A DNA stretch of 64,000 nt, from positions 2,700,501-2,764,500 of the forward strand of contig NZ_VAWE01000001.1 in the NCBI RefSeq assembly GCF_005795905.1, in the 5' to 3' direction. The notes under the pieces are model-generated. The model saw nothing but the letters and a program-made list of their open reading frames with translations, was not told the DNA's origin and did no database searches. This stretch comes from Streptomyces marianii (GTDB lineage: Bacteria; Actinomycetota; Actinomycetes; Streptomycetales; Streptomycetaceae). Positions 25,301 to 33,547 of this stretch are shown here, piece by piece (the stretch's first letter is position 1; every line of letters begins with the position of its first letter). The position numbers and the translations under genes were made by a program.

Positions 25301-26772
25301 CCGGCAGCACGCCGTTCCGCCGTGGCCGGCCGCGGCTGCGCCGGCCGGCCTGGACCGCCACGCTCACCTGGAAGGCCGCGGTCTTCATCACCGTGATGTG
25401 CTGCGCGCTGGCGGCGCTGCTCGGTGCGCTGGTGCATGTGTCGGTGACCCGCCAGACCGTGGAACAGGCCCGCGAGAAGGCGCTGTCGAGGCTGGAGGAC
25501 GCGACCGAGGCGTACGAGGCGGGCGAGCCGATGGGGCGGTACGGCGCCCTGGACCCGCAGGCGCTGCCGTCCGGGCTGCGGGCGCTGGCGCTGCGCGGGC
25601 AGCGCGGCACGGTGGTCTCGGACGTCGACGGCCGGCCGACGATGTGGGCCGCGGGCCCGGCGGACGGCCGCGCCCTGGCGGTGCGGATCGACTACACGCT
25701 GAGCGCGCAGACCATCGTGGGCCTCGACCGGGCCATCGTCGGCTCCTCCGCACTGGCGATCGGCGCGACGCTGCTGGCGGGAGCCTTCTCGGTGACCCGG
25801 GTGACCCGCCGGCTGCATCTGACCGCGCAGGTGGCGCGACGGATCAGCGCGGGCGATCTGGACGCGCGCGTCAACGACCCCCGCACGAAGGACCCGGCGC
25901 GCTGCGAGGACGAGGTGGCCACGGTCTCCGGCGCGCTGGACACCATGGCCTCCACCCTCCAGGGCAAGCTGCTGAGCGAGCAGCGCTTCACCGCCGATGT
26001 GGCGCACGAGCTGCGCACCCCCTTGACGGGCCTGTCCGCGGCGGCCGAGCTGTTGCCGCCGGGGCGCCCGTCGGAGCTGGTGCAGGACCGGGTGCGCAGG
26101 ATGCGGACGCTGACGGAGGACCTGCTGGAGATATCGCGGCTCGACGCGGGCCGGGAGAAGGTCGACCTCGACATCCGTGAACTGGCGCCGTTGGCCGAGC
26201 GGGTGGTGCGGATGGCGCGTTCCACCGGCTCGGAGACGGAACTGCTGGTCGTCCGAGGCACGAGCGTCGAGACGGACAAGCGGCGGCTGGAACGTGTGCT
26301 CGGCAATCTGATCGCCAACGCGCACAGGCACGGTGCGGGGCCGGTGGTGGTGACCGTGGACGGGCCGGTGGTGTCGGTCCGGGACCACGGGGAGGGGTAT
26401 CCGGAGTACCTGCTGGAGCACGGGCCGCAGCGGTTCCGTACCGAGTCGGGCGGCAAGGGCCACGGTCTCGGTCTGACGATCGCGGTGGGCCAGGCCGCGG
26501 TGATGGGCGCGCGGCTGGAGTTCGGGAACGCTCCGGGGGGCGGGGCGCTCGCCCGGCTGACGCTGCCCGAGTACGTGCATCTCGCCGACCGCCCGGACGG
26601 GGGTGGCGCGGCCTCGCCGGACACGGCCGGCGGATACCCGGCGGCGCCCGGCCCGGACGCCGGACCTCGGACCGCGCCCGATACGGACGGCGGGTCCCCG
26701 GCGGCGCCCGGCCCGGATGCCGCTCCCGGCACCGACATGCTGCACACGAAGCCCACAGATAAGCGGACGTAA
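25297..26772 (+). CDS. sensor histidine kinase, HAMP type, without adjacent response regulator
   Basis: 491 aa. A first membrane span at about 25-45 (FITVMCCALAALLGALVHVS), a short extracytoplasmic domain, a second span near 148-168, HAMP (RRLHLTAQVARRISAGDLDA), phospho-acceptor His in FTADVAHELRTPLTG, N-box GNLIANAHRHG and G-box GKGHGLGLTIAVG. The C-terminal 50 residues are a Pro/Gly/Asp-rich repeat-like tail (AAPGPDAGP, AAPGPDAAP). ATG overlaps the lipoprotein stop. No response regulator is next to it; the downstream genes are cell-wall synthesis genes, so the signal may concern the envelope. Confidence 0.88.
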   Translation: MTGSTPFRRGRPRLRRPAWTATLTWKAAVFITVMCCALAALLGALVHVSVTRQTVEQAREKALSRLEDATEAYEAGEPMGRYGALDPQALPSGLRALALRGQRGTVVSDVDGRPTMWAAGPADGRALAVRIDYTLSAQTIVGLDRAIVGSSALAIGATLLAGAFSVTRVTRRLHLTAQVARRISAGDLDARVNDPRTKDPARCEDEVATVSGALDTMASTLQGKLLSEQRFTADVAHELRTPLTGLSAAAELLPPGRPSELVQDRVRRMRTLTEDLLEISRLDAGREKVDLDIRELAPLAERVVRMARSTGSETELLVVRGTSVETDKRRLERVLGNLIANAHRHGAGPVVVTVDGPVVSVRDHGEGYPEYLLEHGPQRFRTESGGKGHGLGLTIAVGQAAVMGARLEFGNAPGGGALARLTLPEYVHLADRPDGGGAASPDTAGGYPAAPGPDAGPRTAPDTDGGSPAAPGPDAAPGTDMLHTKPTDKRT

Positions 26773-26798
26773 GACCCCTGCTTGCTACGTTGCGTCGC

Positions 26799-28280
26799 AT
26801 GACCGCAACGGCAGCGGAGTCCCTCCCACCCGAACGGCCTCCTACGGCGCGACGGCGGGGCGTCGAGCTCTCGCTCCTCGTGTGCGCCGTCCTCATCTCC
26901 GTGTACGGCTATGCCGACGTGGGTCTGGCCAGGAGCGGAGCCGTTCCGCCCGACGCCCTCGCCTACGGTGCGGGCCTCGGTCTGCTCGCACTGCTCGCCC
27001 ATCTCGCCGTGCGACTGCGGGCGCCCTACGCGGACCCGCTGCTGCTGCCGATCGCGGTCCTCCTCAACGGGGTGGGCCTCGTCCTCATCTACCGCCTCGA
27101 CCTCGAGACCCCGGCCGACCGCGCCGCCCCGGCCCAGCTGATCTGGTCCACCCTGGGCGTCGCGCTGTTCATCGCGGTCGTCGTACTGCTGCGTGACCAC
27201 CGCGTGCTGCAGCGCTACGGATACCTCTCGGTCGTCACCGCGCTCGCCCTGATGATCGTGCCGATCCTCTTCCCCGCGGTGAACGGCGCCCGGATCTGGA
27301 TCCGGATCGGAGGTCTCTCGTTCCAGCCGGGCGAGTTCGCCAAGATCCTGCTGGCGGTGTTCTTCGCCGCGTACCTGGCCGCGAACCGCCATGCACTCGC
27401 CCACACGGGCCGCCGGATCGGGCCCCTGCAACTGCCCGCCGGCCGGGTGCTCGGCCCGGTCGTGGCCATCTGGCTGATCAGTGTGGTCGTACTGGTGCTG
27501 GAGCGGGACCTCGGCACCTCGCTGCTGTTCTTCGGGCTCTTCGTGGTCATGCTCTACGTCGCCACGGGCCGGACCGGCTGGATCGTGGTGGGGCTGCTGC
27601 TCGCGGGCGTCGGTGCGTTCGCCGTCGGCACCCTGGAGCCGCACGTGCACAGCCGGGTCGAGTCCTGGATCGACCCGTACGCGTCCATCACGGCCGGCGA
27701 CGGGCCGAGCCAGCTCGCCCAGTCGCTGTTCGCCTTCGCGTCGGGAGGGGTCCTGGGCACCGGCCTCGGCGCGGGGCACTCGATCCTGATCGGCTTCGCC
27801 GCCAAGTCCGACTTCATCCTGGCGACGGCCGGCGAGGAACTGGGGCTGGCCGGGCTGACGGCGCTCTTCCTGCTCTACACACTGCTGGTGGCGCGGGGCT
27901 ACCGCGCGGGACTCGACCTGCGCGACCCCTTCGGGGGGCTGCTCTCCGTGGGCCTCGCCGCGATCGTCGCCGTACAGGTCTTCGTCATCGCGGGCGGGGT
28001 GACGGGCCTCATCCCGCTGACCGGTATGGCCATGCCCTTCCTGGCGCAGGGGGGTTCGTCCGTCGTCACCAACTGGATCATCGTGGCGCTGCTGATCCGG
28101 CTGAGCGACTCGGCCCGTGAGCCGCACCCGGAGCCGGTGGAGGCGGGGGTGATCGCACCCGCCGCGCCCCCGGCGGCCCGGACAGTACGGACGGACACGG
28201 GACCGGCGGAACCCGCGGTCCCGACGGAGGCGGCAGCGCGGACGGATCCGCCGGGACCGGCCGCGGAGGGGACGCGGTGA
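26799..28280 (+). CDS. RodA/FtsW/SpoVE-family peptidoglycan glycosyltransferase
   Basis: 493 aa SEDS-family membrane protein with about ten spans (first at about 27-50, LSLLVCAVLISVYGYADVGL). Family signatures: ARIWIRIGGLSFQPGEFAKI, VVLVLERDLGTSLLFFGLFV, TGAGHS-like GTGLGAGHSILIGFAAKSDF, and TGMAMPFLAQGGSSVVTNWI. SEDS proteins polymerise lipid II glycan with a partner class B PBP, here encoded immediately downstream with a 4-nt overlap (GTGA). ATG 26799 lacks a clear ribosome site. The last 70 residues are a Pro/Ala/Thr-rich cytosolic tail. Confidence 0.93.
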   Translation: MTATAAESLPPERPPTARRRGVELSLLVCAVLISVYGYADVGLARSGAVPPDALAYGAGLGLLALLAHLAVRLRAPYADPLLLPIAVLLNGVGLVLIYRLDLETPADRAAPAQLIWSTLGVALFIAVVVLLRDHRVLQRYGYLSVVTALALMIVPILFPAVNGARIWIRIGGLSFQPGEFAKILLAVFFAAYLAANRHALAHTGRRIGPLQLPAGRVLGPVVAIWLISVVVLVLERDLGTSLLFFGLFVVMLYVATGRTGWIVVGLLLAGVGAFAVGTLEPHVHSRVESWIDPYASITAGDGPSQLAQSLFAFASGGVLGTGLGAGHSILIGFAAKSDFILATAGEELGLAGLTALFLLYTLLVARGYRAGLDLRDPFGGLLSVGLAAIVAVQVFVIAGGVTGLIPLTGMAMPFLAQGGSSVVTNWIIVALLIRLSDSAREPHPEPVEAGVIAPAAPPAARTVRTDTGPAEPAVPTEAAARTDPPGPAAEGTR

Positions 28281-29743
28281 CGCGGTACATCCGGCGCGCC
28301 GCCGCGCTGAGCCTGTTCCTCCTCGCCGCGTTGTTCGTGAACGCCGTTCGCATCCAGGTGCTGCAGGCCGACGGCCTCAACGGCAGCCCCGCGAACCGTC
28401 GTGCGGCCATCGCGCGCTACGACGAACCGCGCGGGACCATCGTCGTCGGCGGCCGGCCGGTCACGGGCTCGAAGGACACCGGCGAGCAGCTGCGGTACGA
28501 ACGCACCTATCCGGACGGTCCCCTCTACGCGCCGGTCACCGGCTACTCCTCGCAGACGTACGGCACGACCCTGCTCGAGCACGCGGAGGACGGGGTGCTG
28601 TCGGGCACCGACCCGAGGCTCGCCCCGCTGCCGTTCTGGAACGAGTTCACCCGCTCCGAGCGGCCCGGCGGCAAGGTCCTGACCACGATCCGGCCGTCCG
28701 TGCAGCAGGCGGCGTACCGAGGGCTCGACGGCAGGCGCGGGGCGGTCGCGGCGATCGAGCCGTCGACGGGGAGGATCCTGGCGCTCGTCAGCAGCCCCTC
28801 GTACGACCCCGGGCTGCTGTCCGGCAACAGCCCCGAGGTCACCGCGGCATGGCGGCGGCTCAACGGTGCGGAGACCCGTCCGATGCTCAACCGGGCCATC
28901 CGGCAGACGTATCCGCCCGGCTCCACGTTCAAGATCGTGACGGCCGCGGCCGCGCTGGAGGCGCGGGTCGTCACGGACGCGGACGCCCCCACGGACACAC
29001 CGGACCCGTTCGTCATCCCGGGCACCAGGACGACGCTGCCCAACCCCGTGCCGGGCTGCCGCAACGCGTCCCTGGTGTACGCGATCAAGTGGTCGTGCAA
29101 CACGGTGCTGGCGAACCTGGGCGCGAAGGTGGGGCTGAAGGGGATGCTGGAGACGGCGGGCCGCTTCGGCTTCAACGACGCGTCGCTGCGGATCCCGTCC
29201 GGCGTGGCGGTGTCCAACTTCGACCGCCGCATGAGCGTGGACCAGCTGGCGCTGTCGTCCATCGGCCAGTTCGACACCACGGCCACGCCCCTGCAGATGG
29301 CGATGGTGGCCGCGGCCGTCGCCAACGGCGGCGAGCTGGCCCACCCGTACCTGGTGGACCGCACGACCACCCGGGACGGGGACACGGTGAGGGAGACACC
29401 GCGCCGGTCCTACCGTCGCGCGATGTTCCCGGCGACCGCGCTGGAACTGCGGCGGATGATGGTGGAGGCGGCGGAGAAGGGCACGGGAACGCGGGCGCTC
29501 ATCGACGGGGTGACCGTGGGCGGCAAGACCGGCACGGCGCAGCACGGCGTCGGCAACGCGGGTACGCCGTACGCCTGGTTCATCGCCTGGGCGCAGCTCC
29601 CTGAGGCGCCGCGGCCCGCCGTGGCGGTCGCGGTGGTCGTCGAGGACCCGGAGGCGGCGGGCGGCGAGATCAGCGGCGGCGGCGATGCGGCGCCGATCGC
29701 ACGGGCGGTGATGGTCGAGGCGCTGAAGGCGGCGAAGCCCTGA
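28277..29743 (+). CDS. class B penicillin-binding protein (PbpA/FtsI-like transpeptidase)
   Basis: 488 aa. One N-terminal membrane anchor (about 5-25), then a short non-penicillin-binding part and the transpeptidase domain: SxxK GSTFKIV (Ser216, Lys219), SxN SCN (273-275), and KTG in GGKTGTAQ. It cross-links peptidoglycan outside the membrane, presumably as partner of the SEDS protein encoded just before it. GTG start within the ATG-less GTGA overlap. No PASTA domain. The operon 24602-29743 ends here. Confidence 0.93.
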   Translation: MTRYIRRAAALSLFLLAALFVNAVRIQVLQADGLNGSPANRRAAIARYDEPRGTIVVGGRPVTGSKDTGEQLRYERTYPDGPLYAPVTGYSSQTYGTTLLEHAEDGVLSGTDPRLAPLPFWNEFTRSERPGGKVLTTIRPSVQQAAYRGLDGRRGAVAAIEPSTGRILALVSSPSYDPGLLSGNSPEVTAAWRRLNGAETRPMLNRAIRQTYPPGSTFKIVTAAAALEARVVTDADAPTDTPDPFVIPGTRTTLPNPVPGCRNASLVYAIKWSCNTVLANLGAKVGLKGMLETAGRFGFNDASLRIPSGVAVSNFDRRMSVDQLALSSIGQFDTTATPLQMAMVAAAVANGGELAHPYLVDRTTTRDGDTVRETPRRSYRRAMFPATALELRRMMVEAAEKGTGTRALIDGVTVGGKTGTAQHGVGNAGTPYAWFIAWAQLPEAPRPAVAVAVVVEDPEAAGGEISGGGDAAPIARAVMVEALKAAKP

Positions 29744-29853
29744 GCGACGGGCCCGGCGCCCTGACCGGTGCGGGACCGCTCAGGCTCGGGACCCCCGCTG
29801 GTTGATCGCGGTCAGGTCGATTGATCGACGGCTCGTGGCACGAGCGGCCGCGC

Positions 29854-30957
29854 TCAGTTCGCCCCGTCCGCGATCGCCTCCTCGACCTCGGCCACCCGCT
29901 CCGCCTCCTCCGCCGCGAAGCGCTCCCGGTCCAGGCGCTCCGCGAGTTCCTCGTCCTGGGTCATCAGCAGATCGAGGTTGGAGTCGCCGAGTTCGAAGAC
30001 GCCCATGTCGACGTACGCCTTCTGGAGCCGTTCGCCCCAGAGCCCGATGTCCTTGACGCAGGGCACGATCCGGCTGAAGAGCAGCTTGCGGAAGAGGTGC
30101 AGGAACTCGGACTGCTCGGTGTACTCCTCGGCCTCCCGGCGCGGGATGCCGAAGTCCTCCAGGACCTCCAGCCCGCGGATCCGGTCCCGCATGAGGTAGC
30201 AGCCCTCGATGACGAACTCCTCGCGCTCGCGCAGCTCCGCGTCCGTGAGCTGCTTGTAGTAGTCGCGGAGCGCCATGCGCCCGAAGGCGACGTGCCGGGC
30301 CTCGTCCTGCATCACGTACGCCAGGATCTGCTTGGGGAGCGGCTTGTCGGTGGTGTCGCGGATCATGCCGAACGCGGCGAGCGCCAGGCCCTCGATGAGC
30401 ACCTGCATACCGAGGTACGGCATGTCCCAGCGGGAGTCGCGGAGGGTGTCGCCGAGCAGGCCCTGGAGGTTGTCGTTGATCGGGTACAGCATCCCGATCT
30501 TCTCGTGCAGGAAGCGGCCGTAGATCTCGGCGTGCCGGGCCTCGTCCATGACCTGGGTGGCGGAGTAGAACTTCGCGTCGAGGTCGGGAACGGACTCGAC
30601 GATCCGCGCCGCGCACACCATCGCGCCCTGCTCCCCGTGCAGGAACTGGCTGAACTGCCAGGAGGAGTAGTGCCGGCGCAGATCGCCCTTGTCCTTCTCG
30701 GTCATCCTGGCCCAGTGGCGCGTCCCGTAGAGGCTGAGGGCCTCGTCGGGGGTGCCGAGGGGGTCGTACGGGTCGACCTCGAGATCCCAGTCGATGCGCT
30801 TGGCGCCGTCCCACTGCTTGTCCTTGCCCTTCTGGTAGAGGGCGAGCAGCCGGTCTCGGCCGGAGCCGTACTCCCAGCTGAAGCGGGCCGCGCCGGTGGC
30901 CGGGACGGCCCAGACGGGTTGCCGGGGCGGGCTGGTGTAGTGGTCATACGTCGACAC
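29854..30957 (-). CDS. ferritin-like diiron protein (R2-like/acyl-desaturase-type fold)
   Basis: 367 aa. Metal-ligand pattern of a four-helix diiron carboxylate protein: E in FLHGEQGAM, ExxH in VMDEARHAEIY, E in LIEGLALAAFG, and ExxH in MQDEARHVAFGRM. This is the layout of bacterial multicomponent-monooxygenase and R2-like oxidases, but no reductase is adjacent. GTG start at 30957 with GAGGGAG upstream. Divergent from an AurF-like diiron oxygenase, with 129 bp between starts. Substrate unknown; the pair may act in one pathway. Confidence 0.82.
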   Translation of the reverse strand: MSTYDHYTSPPRQPVWAVPATGAARFSWEYGSGRDRLLALYQKGKDKQWDGAKRIDWDLEVDPYDPLGTPDEALSLYGTRHWARMTEKDKGDLRRHYSSWQFSQFLHGEQGAMVCAARIVESVPDLDAKFYSATQVMDEARHAEIYGRFLHEKIGMLYPINDNLQGLLGDTLRDSRWDMPYLGMQVLIEGLALAAFGMIRDTTDKPLPKQILAYVMQDEARHVAFGRMALRDYYKQLTDAELREREEFVIEGCYLMRDRIRGLEVLEDFGIPRREAEEYTEQSEFLHLFRKLLFSRIVPCVKDIGLWGERLQKAYVDMGVFELGDSNLDLLMTQDEELAERLDRERFAAEEAERVAEVEEAIADGAN

Positions 30958-31086
30958 GAAAGGCTCCCTCGCCTCGCACTGACGAACTGACGGTCTGTTG
31001 GCAGGCTCACACGTTGGTAGACGCGTAGTCAACAAGTGCCGCACAGGGGATTGACGGGCTTACTGACGCACAGTCTCATCATTGAC
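30958..31086. promoter_or_regulatory. divergent promoter region with three ACTGACG elements
   Basis: ACTGACG occurs at 30978-30984, 30986-30992 and 31062-31068, between the two divergent diiron genes. The third lies 18 nt before the ATG at 31087. They could be binding sites for the TetR regulator encoded at 32216; no extended dyad is obvious. Confidence 0.4.
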
Positions 31087-32022
31087 ATGACGACTGTGTC
31101 CGAACGCGATCTCACGCTCCTCCGCGATGCCCTCGGGCCCCTGCGGGACCGCGAGCAGGTCGCCGCGCGCCTGCTCGAGTCCTCGGCCAAGCACTCCTTC
31201 GACCCCGACGAGGAGCTCGACTGGGACGCCCCGGTCGAGGAGGGCAAGTGGTTCTGGCCGCCGGAGCTGGTGTCCCTCTACGACACCCCGCTGTGGCGGC
31301 GGATGTCCGAGGAGCAGCGGATGGACCTGGCCCGGCACGAGGCGGCGTCCCTCGCCTCGCTCGGCATCTGGTTCGAGATCATCCTGATGCAACTGCTGGT
31401 GCGGCATATCTACGACAAGCCCGTGACCAGCAATCATGTGCGCTACGCCCTCACCGAGATAGCGGACGAGTGCCGCCACTCGATGATGTTCGCGAAGATG
31501 ATCCAGAAGGGCGGCGCCCCCGCGTACCCGGTGCCGCGGGTGTACCACAACCTCGCCCGCGTCCTGAAGACCGTCTCCACGACTCCGGGCTCCTTCGCGG
31601 CCACGCTGCTCGGCGAGGAGATCCTCGACTGGATGCAGCGCCTGACCTTCCCGGACGAGCGCGTCCAGACGCTGGTCCGCGGAGTGACGCGGATCCACGT
31701 GGTGGAGGAGGCGCGGCACGTACGCTACGCGCGTGAGGAGCTGCGCCGCCAGATGGTGACCGCGCCGCGCTGGGAGCAGGAGTTCACCCGGCTCGGCTGC
31801 GGCGAGGCGGCCCGGGTCTTCTCCGTGTGCTTCATCAACCCCGACGTCTACGAGAACGTCGGCCTGGACCGGCGCGAGGCCGTCGCCCAGGTGAAGGCGA
31901 GCGGACACCGCCGTGAGGTGATGCAGTCGGGCGCCAGGCGCCTCACGGACTTCCTCGACGACATCGGCGTCCTCCGGGGCCCGGGCCGCCGGCTGTGGAA
32001 GAGCTCGGGACTCCTCGCCTGA
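31087..32022 (+). CDS. AurF-family diiron N-oxygenase-like protein
   Basis: 311 aa, matching the AurF/CmlI-type diiron family (p-aminobenzoate N-oxygenase and relatives). Helical bundle with ligands in LARHEAASLASLGIWFEIIL, EIADECRHSMMFAKMI (E-xx-H), LLGEEILDWMQR and VVEEARHVRYAREEL. Such enzymes oxidise arylamines or act on other small substrates using O2. ATG at 31087. TetR gene follows 193 bp later in the same direction. No nonribosomal or polyketide genes are nearby, so a detoxification or fatty-acid role is as likely as antibiotic synthesis. Confidence 0.87.
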   Translation: MTTVSERDLTLLRDALGPLRDREQVAARLLESSAKHSFDPDEELDWDAPVEEGKWFWPPELVSLYDTPLWRRMSEEQRMDLARHEAASLASLGIWFEIILMQLLVRHIYDKPVTSNHVRYALTEIADECRHSMMFAKMIQKGGAPAYPVPRVYHNLARVLKTVSTTPGSFAATLLGEEILDWMQRLTFPDERVQTLVRGVTRIHVVEEARHVRYAREELRRQMVTAPRWEQEFTRLGCGEAARVFSVCFINPDVYENVGLDRREAVAQVKASGHRREVMQSGARRLTDFLDDIGVLRGPGRRLWKSSGLLA

Positions 32023-32215
32023 GGGTGGCCGGGTACCGGGGCACGGTGCGCCGCGGGAGGCGGAAGCGGGCGCGTTCCGGCCGGGCGCGCCTCCCTCGCC
32101 CGGGACCGGCACACCCGTCCGGCGCAGGCGGCCCTCCCAGGCCACACACGTCCGGACTCCGGCCACCGGTCCGGACGGCATCCCGGCTCCGGGAGGCGGC
32201 GGTTAGGCTGCCCGT

Positions 32216-32962
32216 ATGACCTCGAGTGCTCCCGCGACGCGCGCGTACCGGCGCCTGAGTGTGGAGGAGCGGCGTGACCAGCTCCTCCGCGCCGCCCTCA
32301 CGCTGTTCGCACACCGGGCGCCGGAGGACGTGTCGCTCGACGACGTGGCCGAGACCGCCGGGGTGTCCAGGCCGCTCGTGTACCGGTACTTCCCGGGCGG
32401 CAAGCAGCAGTTGTACGAGGCCGCGCTGCGCAGCTCCGCAGACGCGCTCGTGCTGTGCTTCGCGGAAGCTCCCGCCGGACCGCCGACCGAACGGCTGGGC
32501 CGGGTCCTGGACCGCTACCTCGACTTCGTCGACGAGCACGACGCCGGGTTCAGCGCGCTGATGCGCGGCGGCAGCGTCGCCGAGACGTCCCGGACCTGCG
32601 CGATCGTGGACGAGGTGCGACGTGCGGCCGCCGAGCAGATCCTGGTCCACCTCGGCGTACCGGAACCCGGGGCGCGCGTGCGCATGATGGTGCGCACCTG
32701 GATCGCCGCGGTGGAGGCGGCCTCGCTGATCTGGCTGGACGAGGACAAGCGCCCGTCCGCCGGGGAGCTCCGGGACTGGCTCGTCGACCATCTCGTCGCC
32801 CTGCTCGCGGCGACCGCGGCCACGGACGAGGAGACCGCGGGCGTCGTCCGGGAACTGCTCGCCCTGGAGACCCCGTCCGGCCCGGTGGGGACGCTCGCCC
32901 GGCGGGTACTGCCCCTCGCGGGCGACGCCGGGCACCTGCTCCAGGACGTGTCGCGAAAGTAG
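32216..32962 (+). CDS. TetR/AcrR-family transcriptional regulator
   Basis: 248 aa. N-terminal HTH at about 18-65 (RRDQLLRAALTLFAHR, SLDDVAETAGVSRPLVYRYF), followed by a longer ligand-binding domain. Located next to the two diiron oxygenase genes and a likely controller of their shared promoter region. ATG at 32216. Confidence 0.9.
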   Translation: MTSSAPATRAYRRLSVEERRDQLLRAALTLFAHRAPEDVSLDDVAETAGVSRPLVYRYFPGGKQQLYEAALRSSADALVLCFAEAPAGPPTERLGRVLDRYLDFVDEHDAGFSALMRGGSVAETSRTCAIVDEVRRAAAEQILVHLGVPEPGARVRMMVRTWIAAVEAASLIWLDEDKRPSAGELRDWLVDHLVALLAATAATDEETAGVVRELLALETPSGPVGTLARRVLPLAGDAGHLLQDVSRK

Positions 32963-33229
32963 TCCGTCCGCCCGCAGGGCGGGCCTGCGGCGTCCGGTGC
33001 GTGCCATCGCACGGCGGAGGACCGCCCTCGTACGGGACGCGCCCCGGTGTGATGCGGAACGCAGCGGGACGCCGTTCGGGGCGTCGCGAGCCGGTGGACC
33101 CGGCACGGGTGTCCGGCACCCTCGGGCACGGGTTTCCGGGCCGTCCGGTGCGCGTCGCGTGCCGTCCGGTACGGGGCCCGGGACCGCCCCGGGAAGGACG
33201 GGGCGGCGCCGCTGCGCGAGACTGGAAGG
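32963..33229. other. 267-bp gap between TetR and small gene
   Basis: Carries a short stem, CCGCCC (32968-32973) with GGGCGG (32977-32982), just after the TetR stop, too small to be a confident terminator. Otherwise nothing recognised. Confidence 0.35.
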
Positions 33230-33505
33230 GTGAGAAGCGAGAACACCCCCTTCGTCGGCGGTCCGCTCGACGGGCGGGTCCTGCCCGTCCTGGTCGGCCC
33301 CACCGGCAACCCGCCGCTCTGGTACGAGGTACCGGTGCCGGACGAGGACGGTGGCCCGCACACCGTGTACGCCTACCGCCGGGTCACCGCCGGACACTCC
33401 AGGCGGCTCGGGCTGCCCCGCGGCTGGAAGTACGAGTACGCGCCGGAGGGGCGGGAGCGCCGCAGGCTCAACTGGCCCTGGTCGAAGCCGAAGCGGGCCG
33501 AATAG
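33230..33505 (+). CDS. small conserved-looking hypothetical protein
   Basis: 91 aa with good coding bias: begins [20 protein letters not shown], has a GP-dipeptide and [20 protein letters not shown] in the middle, and ends in a basic stretch WSKPKRAE. No family recognised beyond resemblance to small Streptomyces hypotheticals. GTG at 33230 follows GGAAGG almost directly, so a leaderless transcript is possible. It ends 42 bp before the pseudokinase gene in the same direction, and the two may be co-transcribed. Confidence 0.6.
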   Translation: MRSENTPFVGGPLDGRVLPVLVGPTGNPPLWYEVPVPDEDGGPHTVYAYRRVTAGHSRRLGLPRGWKYEYAPEGRERRRLNWPWSKPKRAE

Positions 33506-33547
33506 GATCAACGGCGTTCGACGACCCACGGGGGGGGAGCTTCGCCG

